Assembly: GCA_027943245.1 (NCBI GenBank) | Contig: JANDJZ010000269.1 | Location: 1 to 64,000 of the forward strand | Length of the DNA: 64,000 nt | Reading direction: 5' to 3' | DNA from: Acanthamoeba sp. SK_2022b | Taxonomy: Eukaryota > Discosea > Longamoebia > Acanthamoebidae | In this document: positions 34,016 to 44,642 of the stretch, in pieces | How positions within the stretch are numbered: position 1 is the first letter of the stretch | How the letters are laid out: the number at the start of each line of letters is the position of its first letter | Made by a program: the position numbers and the translations under genes | The notes under the pieces: generated by a model | What the model was told of the DNA's origin: nothing | Database searches by the model: none | What the model saw: the letters and a program-made list of their open reading frames with translations, nothing else

Positions 34016-34483
34016 GCCATCCTGCTCGACCATGAGAGAGATCTGGTGACAAGGTCAAGTCCTTGTCCCACTCGCTCGATCGATCGACTTCATCCTCCCT
34101 CTCCTCCTCTTCCCGCTGCTACGCTCCGCTCCGCTGCGATCGCGCTCTAGCTATGCTCTGCGCTGCTGCCCTGCTGCCGTATGCTGGCCATCCGCCCGGT
34201 TGGCTTCGCCTCGTCTCCGTGCCCGTCTACTGCGCTGTAGACTCCCGCGCCCACGCGAGACACGGCCCGGCCCTGCCTTCCGTTCGAGGCATCCGCCGCT
34301 TTACACGCTGCTGTACCTTAGATCGTGTGTACCGTTCGTTCTTTTTTGACCTTATCATCGCGAGCACCCCCTGCACAAATACACCCCGGCATACCCTACT
34401 TGAGACGAAGCGCTTCCTTTTCTTTGTTGCAGACATCACTTGCAAAACAGAGCAGAGCGCCAGAGGAAGAGCAGTGCCTCTCC
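34016..34483. other. Intergenic gap after importin alpha
   Basis: This holds the importin alpha 3' UTR and the promoter of the next plus-strand gene. The reading frame of the downstream gene stays open upstream of 34484 but lacks an ATG. Nothing else is recognised. Confidence 0.4.
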
Positions 34484-36047
34484 ATGGATGCGGACGTGGC
34501 ACCTTGGACGTGGGCTGACTCGCGCATTGATTCGACGGCTTCTGATTTTGTGCTGTTCGCACATCTCATTCCGTGTTGCCAGCATTTTGTCGCTGATTCT
34601 GAACCTAAGGGGGCCTTCGAAGCAGCCATGCACGCACGCAAGAGCCACTTCGGCTGCCACGAAGGGTACCGACCCTTAATCGTTCAATCCTTTGTTCTAT
34701 TGCTCAACGCCCCACCCTGCGTAGATTTCTGGCGTACTTGTTGAATCATCCAGTGAATCGAGGCATCGGGCAAACGCTGGCCTCGAAAGACGTGGCGGCG
34801 ATACGGCAGCTGAACGCTTCGTGGGAGCTGGTGATATGCCTCATGCGCAACGTCCTCTGCCACGAGTACTGCTTCGGGTGGAGCTCCGTGCGTGAGATGA
34901 TGCGCATCAGCCTCGCCTACTTTGGTGGTCGACACGAAGTCGCGCGGCTCTTGCACCTCTATGCCACCCTCGTCCTGTTGCCGCCCACTCCTTCGCCATC
35001 ATCACCTTCATTCGCTTCCTCCTCATCCTCCTCTTCTCCATCACCGCCACCGCCATCAGCGGGACAGCCGCGTGTGGCAGGAGCCGGCCACGGAGGCAGC
35101 CCGTGCAGCCCAAGTAACGCACATCAAGGCAGATATATAGCTTCTCTTTGCTTTCGCTCCATGTCTTTCGTTTGTGTGCGCGTGCCGCTCCTTCTCCTCC
35201 TCCCCCTTATCATGACGATCCACCGGTACGAGTGACGCGTGCGCTGCGGCGCGTCGTCCGCTCCTCGCGAGGCCTCTCTGTCGCCTCTCCTCTTTTGCCC
35301 TCATGCGCGCCCTAATCCTCGCGAGGCCCACAACACGTCACACACACGCATACCACACACAGGCGATTGGTGTCCAGCAGAAGGCGAGCCGCTCTTGGAC
35401 CATCTGTCGGACTCGGAGCTGTGGCGTGACCTGCTCCTCTTTGCGCAGCTGATTCCCTGCCGGTACCCTCACGCGCGCACCACTTGCCTCGCTGGTAAAT
35501 GCCTCCCGCTGATTGCCCCCCCCCCCTCTCTTCAGGTCCAACAACGCGATCGTAGACATTCAATTCGAAGACGAGATGTCGGCCTTGGCCGAGGAGAGGA
35601 CGTTTGGCGATTGGGAGGTACACAACATACCCTGACGCGACACGACACGACACGCCCATTTTCGTTTTGATTTTAAAATCTATTTTCGTTTTTTTGTTTT
35701 TTTTTTAAAAAATCCATTTTCAATAAATGGCATGCCCCAGGCCTTTGCTGAGTACCTCAAGACACATCCGGCCAATCCGCAGCAATGGATCACCCCGTCG
35801 AGCGACATCTCTTGGTTCGCGCACGCTCCTCGCCCTCCCCCCTCTCTGGGACGGGGGCTCGGAGCGCTCACATGCAAGCGATGGCGGCGCTGCAACAGGA
35901 TGATGGTGATCCGGCTGATGCGCAACATCCTGTGCCACGAACGCAGCATGCGCTTCGACGGCCTGCGCCAAGTAAGCTTACGCCGACTCCCTTCCGCATC
36001 AAGAACCACCCGCCGTTTACTCACACCTTCTTCTACTTCTTCAATGT

Positions 36048-36109
<62 letters not shown>

Positions 36110-37997
36110 GCACATGCATGGTGTGTGTGTTGCGCAGTTTGTCCGCAAGACGCTCGACTACTTTGGGGAGCGCGCCAACTTCCACGAGTTCCTGGAGCTC
36201 TACCGGGCCCACTGCCGCGGACGGCCGCGCCTGCTCGCCGGTCGCAGAACCGCGGGCGGCGACGACGACGGCGCGTCCGGCGAGGCACGGGCCCGTCTCG
36301 GTCCACGCCACGAGCAGCAGCTGCTGCTGCTGCTGACCTTCCCCGCGGCCCAGATCCAGACCGGGCTGGCCCACAACTTCTGCGTGTGGGAGAGCCGCTG
36401 CTCCCCCAGCAGCGGCGGCCCCGTTCGTCGCGGGCTCTTCTGCGGCCTGCGCCCGCTGCTGGCCTTTGTTCGCAAGAGCCGTCCCGCCGCCCCCCGCGTC
36501 GAGCCCGCGCCGCCGCCGGCTCGCCGGCATGGCCTCGATGGGCCTCGGCGAGAGAAAGTCGCTGCGCTGATCACCGGCGGCCGTGGGAGCGGCAGGACCA
36601 GCGCGGCCCTCGTGATGGCCCACCACATCGCTCGCTCGCCGCTCGACTACGACGGCGCGTCGTCGCAGGAGGTCGAGACGAGCAGCGGGGGCGGCGACGA
36701 CAACGGGCGCGCGGTGATATATGTCGACTGCGGCGCGGCTGAGCACGCTGCGCTCCGGACCGGTGCCCCGCGACAGCGAATGCGGGCCCTCCTGCGCTTC
36801 CTGGCTCGACAGCTGGCTCGTGAAGAAGAAGATGGTGATGGTGAAGACGACGATGAAGAGACAACGATCGAGGAGTTGGAGAAGAGGGTCGAACAACTTG
36901 CGCAGAGACGAGACGGAGGAATAGAGGCTCGGGCGCAGGTGATGGTGGTGGTCCTGGACGACTACCATCGCATGGTGGTGGAGGCCACGGACCGCTCGTC
37001 GAGCCGAGCTGAGATGCTCGCCCGCCTGCACGAAACCATCGCCTCTTTGGCCGACCGCGGCGCGGGCCTCTACTTCGTCCTCACCTCCACGCCCTACCTC
37101 GCCCTCTACCTCTACTACTTCGCGTCGTCGCCATCGCCCATCGCCCACGGCGAGGCCCTTAGGCACAGCTTCTCGAGCAGCGAGCTGGCAGACAATGGCG
37201 GCAAGCGCAAGGCAGCCACCGACTCCAACAGCAGCGAAGAGGCCAAGCGTAGGAGGGTCGAGACGAAGGGAGGCCCTGACCGTGACCGTGTAGCGAGACA
37301 GTCGACAAATATTGTGACCTCAGTCAGGGTGAGGGCGCGAAACTATTTGAAGGCGCTACACGTCTACGACCTCCCGAACGAGGCCCCGTCGGAGGCCGAG
37401 CTGAAGGCCACCGAGCTGCTGCTGCGTCACTACCTGCCCGCGCTGCACAAGCATCACCTCAAGGCCATCCTACACCACCTCGGAGCCGCCCAGGTGCCGC
37501 TACACGCCGCGCTGCTCTCCTCGAGCGCCTTCGCCTGGTGCTGCCTCGACGACCGCCAAACAGCCCAGCAGCAGACCGTGTTCACAGTAGCCACCGACCC
37601 CACCAGGCCCGTTGTCCACGCGCTACTCGAGCGCATCCTCAGCGCTGTGTACGATGACGTGGCGTCGCTGGTGGCTCTCGACGGCGGCCAAGGCTTTGTG
37701 AGGCTCCTGTACGAGTACGCGTCCGAAGGCAAAGACGAGCGGCCCACGGGCGCGTTGTGGGCGTCCCTGCTGGTCAAGGGCGTCGGGGGCAGGTGGCGCC
37801 TCAAGGACGTCTACCTCACCGCCGTCCTGCACTTCTACCTCGACAATGCGCGGTCGAGCCAAGGCGAGGAAAGGTGGTCCCTGAAGCCGATGCGCCAAGG
37901 CGACCCCGCTGCCGCTGGTGGCCCACCTTCGCTGCCGCCGATCGTCCTACTTACCCACGTCGCCCACCTCTGGCGCCGAGAGAAAGCAGGGGCCTGA
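34484..37997 (+). CDS. Unrecognised duplicated domain plus ORC/AAA-like P-loop NTPase
   Basis: The ATG at 34484 gives MDADVAPWTWADS. A domain of roughly 120 residues appears twice. Copy 1 has SDFVLFAHLIPC, FLAYLLNHPVN, WELVICLMRNVLCHE and MRISLAYFGG. Copy 2 has RDLLLFAQLIPC, FAEYLKTHPAN, MMVIRLMRNILCHE and RKTLDYFGE. I do not recognise the domain. After a GT-repeat intron one long exon encodes an NTPase: Walker A GGRGSGRTS, an AVIYVDCGAAEHAA strand, Walker B MVVVLDDYHRM, and YFVLTSTPYLA as a sensor-1-like strand, then a helical C-terminus. The layout recalls ORC/AAA+ ATPases, loosely ORC5. The Walker A lysine is replaced by arginine, so ATP hydrolysis is doubtful. It could be two genes. Confidence 0.6.
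36049..36108. repeat. (GT)n microsatellite intron
   Basis: This tract occupies most of the intron between the copy-2 exon ending FDGLRQ and the large NTPase exon starting FVRKTLDYFGE. Confidence 0.95.
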
Positions 37998-38137
37998 CGA
38001 CGGTGTCGGTGTAGAGAGGGGAGGGGGATCATGTAGACAAGAAGAAGGTGTATTAAAAGTGGTACAACAAACCGTTCAGGAAAGGGGGGAGGAGGAGGTG
38101 AGTGGTCTCACCGAGGTAGAAGAGCGACCGCGAGGCC

Positions 38138-39043
38138 TTAGAAGAGGAAGGAAGAGACGAAGGGCGACAGGGTGGCGGCGCTGGAGGTTTCGCCCTCAAC
38201 GCTCCACAGGGGATCGTACTCGATGCTGTTGGCAGCCTGGAACTGCATGAGGATGTTGACGGCGCCGTTGGCGTTGGTCGGGGTGACCTTGACGGGGGCC
38301 TCGCCGTTGCTGTTGGACGACTGGGGCGCGAAGATGAGCGAGGCACCGTCGAAGAAGCGGAGCTCGGGGCTGTTCCACGAGGCGGTCTTGCCGGGAGTAG
38401 AGATGCGCACGTTCATGTTGAGGTTGTTGCTGGTGTCCTCCACGGGCCAGCCCGAGATGGTGTAGATGATCTCCACGCTGCCGGGGGCAACGGGGTACGT
38501 CTTGGTGCCGTAGGTCACCTTGCCCTCGTCGTTGAAGACGTAGAAGCGCACGTTGATGTTGGCGGTGGTGGTCGAGTTCTGGCCGGCGACCGCCACGGCG
38601 ACGTTGCCCGAAAGGCTCACCACGGTGGCGTTGACGCCCTGGAAGGTCTCCTGCTGCGGCGTAGTGGGGTCCTGTGTAGTAGTGGTGGTAGCACAAGTAA
38701 TCGTCACGCGCCAATCACAAAAAAGGTGAGTCATGCAACGCATCGAATCACAAGTCACGAAAGAGAGAGAGAGAGAGAGGTGGGGATGCTGGTGTACGTT
38801 GAAGGTAAGGTCGGCGAACGAGTTGACAGCATTGACGACGCCGCCGGTGGAGGACACCTCCTGGATCTTGGTGAAGGCATGGGTGAAGAACTTGCTGGTG
38901 CCCGTCTCCCAAATCTTGATGCTACCACCAGTGGGGTTGAGGGTGGCGCTGATCTTGCTGCCATTGATCGTCACCGGACCGGCCAGAGCGCTCGCCACGA
39001 GGAGGAACATGAAGGCTCCGAGGCAGACAAAGGCTTTCGACAT
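38138..39043 (-). CDS. Small secreted protein, paralog of the gene at 61934-62701
   Basis: Two exons (39043-38798 and 38671-38138) give 259 residues. A signal peptide (FVCLGAFMFLLVASALAG) is followed by a Thr/Asn/Ser-rich beta-type sequence with several NxS/T sites. The C-terminus SAATLSPFVSSFLF closely matches PAATLSSLLSFLF of the gene at 61934. Shared internal blocks include the start (PVTINGSKISATLNPTGG versus PVTVASSKMSVTANPGAG), SVEIIYTISGWPVE versus AVVEINLSSWPMA, and FFDGASLIFAP versus RLNDGLNVQAAP. The family is unknown to me. The hydrophobic end might be a GPI signal but lacks an obvious omega-site context. A TATA box lies 115 bp upstream. Role: secreted or surface, not assigned. Confidence 0.8.
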   Translation of the reverse strand: MSKAFVCLGAFMFLLVASALAGPVTINGSKISATLNPTGGSIKIWETGTSKFFTHAFTKIQEVSSTGGVVNAVNSFADLTFNVHQHPHLSLSLSFVTCDSMRCMTHLFCDWRVTITCATTTTTQDPTTPQQETFQGVNATVVSLSGNVAVAVAGQNSTTTANINVRFYVFNDEGKVTYGTKTYPVAPGSVEIIYTISGWPVEDTSNNLNMNVRISTPGKTASWNSPELRFFDGASLIFAPQSSNSNGEAPVKVTPTNANGAVNILMQFQAANSIEYDPLWSVEGETSSAATLSPFVSSFLF

Positions 39044-39817
39044 CGTGATGATTGAGAAGAAGGACAGAAACGGAAGATAGAGCGTTTGTTCGCTTTGTCG
39101 AGCTGAGTTGCTTGTGCAGGCTTGTGCTGATGATTTGAAGACCCTGTCCTCGGTTCGCTTTATACCCGGGTGTCCTGTGCCCAGGGATCACGCGCCATTG
39201 GTCAGTCCAGTTAGAACACGCCCCAATTGGCGTGCACGCAGCCACGCCGGTAGTACGGTCCGCGAGATTTCTATGAGCCACCCAGCGCTACCATCGTGTC
39301 GACAGCGCATTCGCGCTAGTGTTGCCATGCCCGCCGTGTCCCTTCCCTCAGCATCGCCTAGTCCCTCTATTGTGCTGCGATGATGGTGATCTTTAGAGCG
39401 GCTCGCTGCCTCTGAAAAGGAGAGCGAAGCGAAAGGAGCGGCAGAGGCGGTGAAAAGTTCGCGGGTTGCCTTTCGTATGCGTTTGTGCGCACACGCGCGC
39501 GTGCAAGGTAGGGCCAAAAACGACCCCCCACACGTTCGTGCACGGCCGATCAGGAAAGTGGCGAACCGGTTCGATACCCGCCCGCTTTGTAAAAGGAGAA
39601 CGAGGTGAGTGTTTTTTGTTTTGTTTTGTTTTTGTTGGTGTCCCCATAAACGCATAAAACAGTTCAATGGCCAATGGTGGGTTTACCGACGGGGAATGGA
39701 TCACCGCGAGGCTCTCGGTTGTCCTCTTGCTTGCCAGTGGAGAGAGAAGACGGCAAGAGGCAAGAGCAAGAATTAACGTTTACGGTCAAACCCGAACAGG
39801 GCTGAGCGCCCCACTGG
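39044..39817. other. Intergenic region between two minus-strand genes
   Basis: This holds the TATA/CCAAT promoter of the secreted-protein gene (39044 to about 39250) and then the 3' UTR of the FAD oxidoreductase gene. Open frames here have no domains. A tRNA-like TTCGA near 39570 does not fold into a T arm. Confidence 0.4.
39158..39164 (-). promoter_or_regulatory. TATA box of secreted-protein gene
   Basis: TATAAAG on the minus strand, 115 bp upstream of the start codon at 39043. A CCAAT box (minus strand, 39197-39201) lies about 35 bp further out. The same arrangement precedes the paralog at 61934. Confidence 0.7.
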
Positions 39818-42100
39818 CTACCACTCGTCGTCCTCCTCCTCTTCGACATGTCGTTCGATCTCTCTTCGCTTGGCGTCGTCGAAGAAGCGTGCGGGCAGCA
39901 AGCATTGCAGGAAGTCCTGTGTAGGTGGTGGCAACACAGTGGTAAGCGAAAAAGCCTTGAAGGGGAGGGGAGGCCGCGTGGCTGGTGGTGGAGGCGGCTC
40001 ACCTCTGGCTCCAGTTGGCCGGAGATCATCTCGGCGAGCGCCTTCGCCGCAGCGAAACAGTTGGCCATGCCGTTCCCCGTGTAGCCTGCGCCAATGTACT
40101 GGCCCGCCCGCACTCCGCCTGCGCACGATCGGGAAAATGCGTTGGGCCATTCCGCACGCGCGCACACGCTGCCGCGCGCAAGCACGTGGGGGCTTACCAT
40201 CGAGCGGGGCCAGCGGGGTGAGGGGCCCGACCAGCGGCATTCCGTCTTTGCTGTAGGCCATGATGCCCGTCCATTCATGCTCGACCCGGAACGGGACCTT
40301 GCCCTCGCCCACGCCTTGGCCCTTATTGCAAGGAAATGGGTGAGAGACCCACTTGGTAAAAAAATTAAAATTAAAATTATTAATATCATCTATAAAATTA
40401 TCAAAATTAGATTAAAAAAATAATAAAAACGAACAACGATACTTTGTCCTCCTGTAGGCTGGGAAAGTTGTCCTCGAGGAACTCGTGAAGCTTTTCGCTG
40501 ATCTCGCTCACGTAGACCGAGTCATCGAGCGTGTCCCGTTCCTGTCGTACGAGCGATGAACGACACGGTGAGTCCTTGTGGTGTAGCCAACGACGCGCGA
40601 CGCGAGCGTGTGGTATACGCGTCGCACCTTGGTGGGCGTGATCCACCGCATGCCGCCCAACACGATCCGGCCGTCCTCGCGCTGGATCATGTACTGAAAG
40701 CCGTCGTCGGACGCCTGGGGCGAGGGCACATGGAACGTGAGATGTGTGCGCCGATGCTGTGCAAGGGAGAGGAGGGGGGGGGGCGTGGCACCATGTTACG
40801 CAGCCATCGCAGCTGCGGGATGGGCGACGTGACAAGGGCCTGCCCCCGCACGGGCACGATCAGCCCTGTCAACGAGGGAAGCAGCGTCGGCGCCCTGGCG
40901 CGGGGAGGCGCTCCCGGTTGAGCACACGCCGAGCCAACAAGCCTTTGGGAGGAGGGGGGGGGCTACCATGCGTTGGTGGCGTGGACCACGCAGGGCGTGG
41001 TGACGACGTCTCCGTTAGCGGTCCGCAGGCTGTAGTGGCCCGCCTGGTCTTGGTTGATTTCGAGAACGGGCGTGTTGACCATGATCTGGACGCCGCCCAT
41101 CTTTCTCGTCTCGCGGGCCAGCGCATAGACGACCTTGGCCGGATAGAAGGACGCCGCGATGGGCTGGTAGAGCCCGCCCACGAAGACCGGCGAGTGGGCC
41201 TCCTGTCTGACCGACCCACCCAATCGCATCGTGCCACGTCAGCCACGCATCTCCGCGGCCAAACCAAAACAGGTATTGAGTTAAGGAAGGGGGGGGGGGC
41301 TCACGCACTCGCATTTCTCCTTGTCCCACCACTCGAGGCCCAGGTCGGGGTCGATGGCCTTGACTCGCTCCATGTATTCCTTGAAGAAGACGACCTCCGA
41401 CTCGCATCGGGCCAGGTCGAGCTGGGGCAGAGGGGGGAGTCACAGGGAGAACGCACGCAAAACACAGCTGAGGGGGGTGATTGAGGGGGGTCTGTACGCA
41501 GCCGTGGCTGCTGAAATCGCACGAGACGTCGTGCGCCATGATGAACTCCCTGAGGAGGTCAAAGTTCTGCTTCTTGAATTCGAACAGCCTCTTCTCCTCA
41601 TCCTGGTGGTGATGGTGATGAACGAGAATGTGAGAGGGACACAGGGAGGTTGCACAAGAGGAGGGCCGCGTCGAGCTGGACCGACCTTGCCGTAGAGTTG
41701 GAGCTTAGACTCAGAGAACGGGGAGAAGGACGGCCAGCAGTGGCCGCCATTGCGCCCGGTGGCCCCTGCAATAACACGTGAGCAAAAGGAGAGGGGGGGG
41801 GTATTAAGGAGCAAGGGACCGTGAGCCAGTCCATCGCGCTGCTCGAGCACAAGCACGTCGCTCACGCCACTACGCCGGAGCCAGTAGGCCGTGGCTAGGC
41901 CCGTCATGCCGCCCCCTGTACAGAAAAAGACGCCGCCATCTTCAGATCGGGTGATTTAGCTCCAGATGGTGGAGACCGCTGAACAACAGACCAATGATTA
42001 CGATGGCAGCGTGGGAAGGCAGTTGCGTGTGGTTGTGCTTTGCCTCTTCCGCACGCCCATCATCCAAGCTAGTGCCGAGCCAGTAGGACCCTGCCTTCAT
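39818..42100 (-). CDS. FAD-dependent amine/amino-acid oxidoreductase (DAO family, PuuB-like)
   Basis: The ATG at 42100 gives MKAGSYWLGTSLDDG, the short N-terminal arm common in gamma-glutamylputrescine oxidoreductase-like enzymes. Splicing then forms the FAD Rossmann motif IVIIGGGMTGLATAYWL. Later exons include GATGRNGGHCWPSF, a VGGLYQPIAASFYPAKVVY block, IVPVRGQALVTSPIP, RIVLGGMRWITP, and the C-terminal FAD-binding GAGYTGNGMANCFAAAKAL. Family members oxidise C-N bonds of amines or amino acids using FAD and make peroxide; the substrate here is unknown. About ten exons. It ends EEEEDDEW, an acidic tail not typical of the family. No targeting signal is evident. Its promoter is shared with the divergent TXNDC12-like gene (709 bp). 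Confidence 0.85.
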
Positions 42101-42808
42101 GTCTGTCGTTTATGCGTGAGCGGAGGCACAGGACGAAGGTAAGGCGGAGGAAAGATAGGGCGACTTGGCAAACGATTTATTAACATTCGCAGAAAACAAA
42201 CGCAACACGACGGCAGCAGCAACAAACCATGCGTACCTGAGGAATGAATGAATAGGTGAGATGAGGGTCCGGAGATTGAGAAGCGAAAAAAACGAAATAA
42301 AAGAGTTCCCTCATGTAAAGTAGGTAAGATTTCGTTGCTCTCATCCGCATCGAGCGAAAGGTTGTTTTAATCGTCGGGAGGGGGAAGATTGATAAAAGGC
42401 ACAGTTTTAGTACCTTAATCACCGGGAAACAGGGACCGGGCCTCTACTTCGGAAGCACGTCTTGAGAGTCTTCGACTATGGGAGGAAAATTATTAGAAGC
42501 TTGTCGGGGAGCGTACATGAAGAGAAAAACACTGTAACCAGAAGCTTCATTACGAGATTCCAATGCACTCATAGATTTATCATGAGAAAATGGTTTAAAA
42601 CCAGTCTAATCCTAAGGGGTCTGGCGGCCTAGAGGTAAACACGAAACAGAAGGACAGTTGGAGGTACCTCTCGCTAGTTGTGTGCTCCGGCGGGAAAGTG
42701 AAAGCGATAGAAGACGAGCATGCCTGGGAAAACCTTTTCTCTCCGCTGCTGTGTCGACACCATGGCAGGAATGCGCGGCAGCCAAGCCGAGCTTTATTGT
42801 GCGTGCTC
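42101..42808. promoter_or_regulatory. Divergent spacer, oxidoreductase and TXNDC12-like genes
   Basis: This region of about 700 bp holds both 5' ends. It is relatively AT-rich from 42170 to 42600. The reading frame of the downstream gene remains open back to about 42680 without an in-frame ATG. No specific element is called. Confidence 0.4.
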
Positions 42809-43436
42809 ATGCTCCGTTGGATTTGTGCCTTCTTGGTTGCGATTTGCGTCCTGCACTTGTGCTCCGAGACCGGTGCGGTGTTGGGGACCACCGTAGACAA
42901 CACAGGATCAATAGATTGGCTCGAATCTTATGACGCGGCTTTGGACGAAGCTCGTCTGTACGATCCACCCCGCTGGATAGTGCTTATCGTTCGCGACGAC
43001 ACGCGTTGGAGTAAAGAGCTCCTGAGAAGACTTGAGCACTCGAAGGATGCCATTCAACTGTCTCGTGCCCACTTTGTTATGGCCAACGTAGCTGAAGACA
43101 CGCTGCCGCCGTCAGCTCGCCTACGATTCAACGAAGTACCACCCTCCCTCCCCCTTTGTGAAGTGCCTCTTTCCCGGTGTTGACCCACCTTCATGTGCCA
43201 TCTCCATACCGCAGCTAGCGCCATATGCACCTAGTGCATTCTTCATCGGACCAGACGGACAGGTGAGGCCTGAGTTGATCAACAAGTTTGCTCCCGCCAC
43301 CCAGGATCCAGTGTACAAGTACTTCTACATGACAGCGATGCCACTCGTTCGCATGATGAAGCTGGTTGTGGACCAGGAGCAAATCAGTCCATCCACACTT
43401 CCCTCGCCACAGCAACGACACCACGAAGAGTTGTAG
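42809..43436 (+). CDS. ER thioredoxin-fold protein, TXNDC12/AGR-like, lacking CXXC
   Basis: Two exons (42809-43135 and 43215-43436) give 182 residues. A signal peptide (ICAFLVAICVLHLCS) is followed by a thioredoxin fold: WIVLIVRDDTRWSKELL, HFVMANVAEDTLPP, APSAFFIGPDGQVRPELIN, YKYFYMTAMPLVRMMK. Human TXNDC12 has matching NFVMVN, ILFLDPSGKVHPEIIN and YKYFYVSAEQVVQGMK blocks. TXNDC12 carries a CGAC active site after the first strand; here that place reads DTRWSK with no cysteine, so disulfide chemistry is not expected. The C-terminus is HEEL, a KDEL-like ER retrieval signal (TXNDC12 ends EDEL). Likely an ER client-binding or scaffold role, as proposed for redox-poor AGR proteins (inference). Confidence 0.8.
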
Positions 43437-43672
43437 AATGGTGCCTCTTTTTATTTCTTTTGTAAATGGTCTTTTCAACTGGACACTGTTCAACACCGAA
43501 GTGGTGACCGCCTTGTGGGCGTGGGCTGCCAAGACCCAAAAAGGAAAGAGCATGACCCAAAAAGGAAACGAGTGGACTCGAAAAGGAAGTCACGGAGGCG
43601 TGCAATGCCACAAGAAGGAGGGGGAGTGAAATGATACTACATTGTCTTCATCGATGGAGATGTCGGAGCAGT

Positions 43673-44556
43673 TCAGGGGGAAGGGATCTTTGGCGAGCCA
43701 CCCTCATGGATCTCATCACCATCGTTGACGTCATCGAGCCCAAGGAACTGGTCCGAACGGAGCTTCAGGCGGCCAGCGAGCTTGCCTGAAAACCCCAACA
43801 TTAGCTGCAATAAGCAAAGGGGAAGGTGGGAGGGGGAGGTTGAGTAGGCTAGCGACGCATACCGAGGTCCAAGTGGTTGCCAATGATGTTGCGCTCAGCG
43901 ATGTACTCGATCAGCTTCCTGTACCGCAACACAATCATGAGCTTTCCACCTCTCTCGGGGCCATCACAACTTCTTGCCAGGAGAGGAGAGGAGAGGGTTA
44001 AGTATGCACGCACTTGAAGAAGAGGCGATTGGCCAGGATCTGGCGATGTTCGGCTCCCTCGAGCTCCTCGATCTTCAGCTTCGGGATCTCGTTGCGCCAG
44101 CGTGCGCAGTGATTCAACGACGCGTAAGTCACTACCACACAATGGGCCACGCATTGTTTCCCATTAGTCCAAGTCAAGGAGTCTCGTTTTCGTGCGCCGC
44201 GCGCGCGGTCAGCTCAGGTACCTGTGCCGTCACCGCAGATGTGGGCATCGACGCCGGTCAGCTCGCGCACGATCCCCTGCTTGGTTCGCGGCGTCTCCGA
44301 CACGACTCCCTGTTCGTGACGGTTTGTGTGTGAGTCTCGCACCATTGGGGGGGGGGGAGAGGGCGCCGAGCAGTCTACCTTCTTGACCACAAAGCCCTCG
44401 GCCTCGAGCTGGCTCCTCTGTGCCTTGGACAGCGAATCGTCGAGCACGATGCAGCCGGCTGCGTCCCGCTTGAACACGTAGCCAACCTCCGTCTCCAAAT
44501 TGATGCCTGATGATGAGCGCGGGCGAGAGCGATCCAGAGTCAGATCGGCGTTGTAC

Positions 44557-44642
<86 letters not shown>

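Noticed and set aside
39555..39595. Possible tRNA T-loop (TTCGATA) upstream of the secreted-protein gene
   Set aside because: The flanking bases do not form a 5-bp T stem, and no anticodon arm or A box lies at the right distance.
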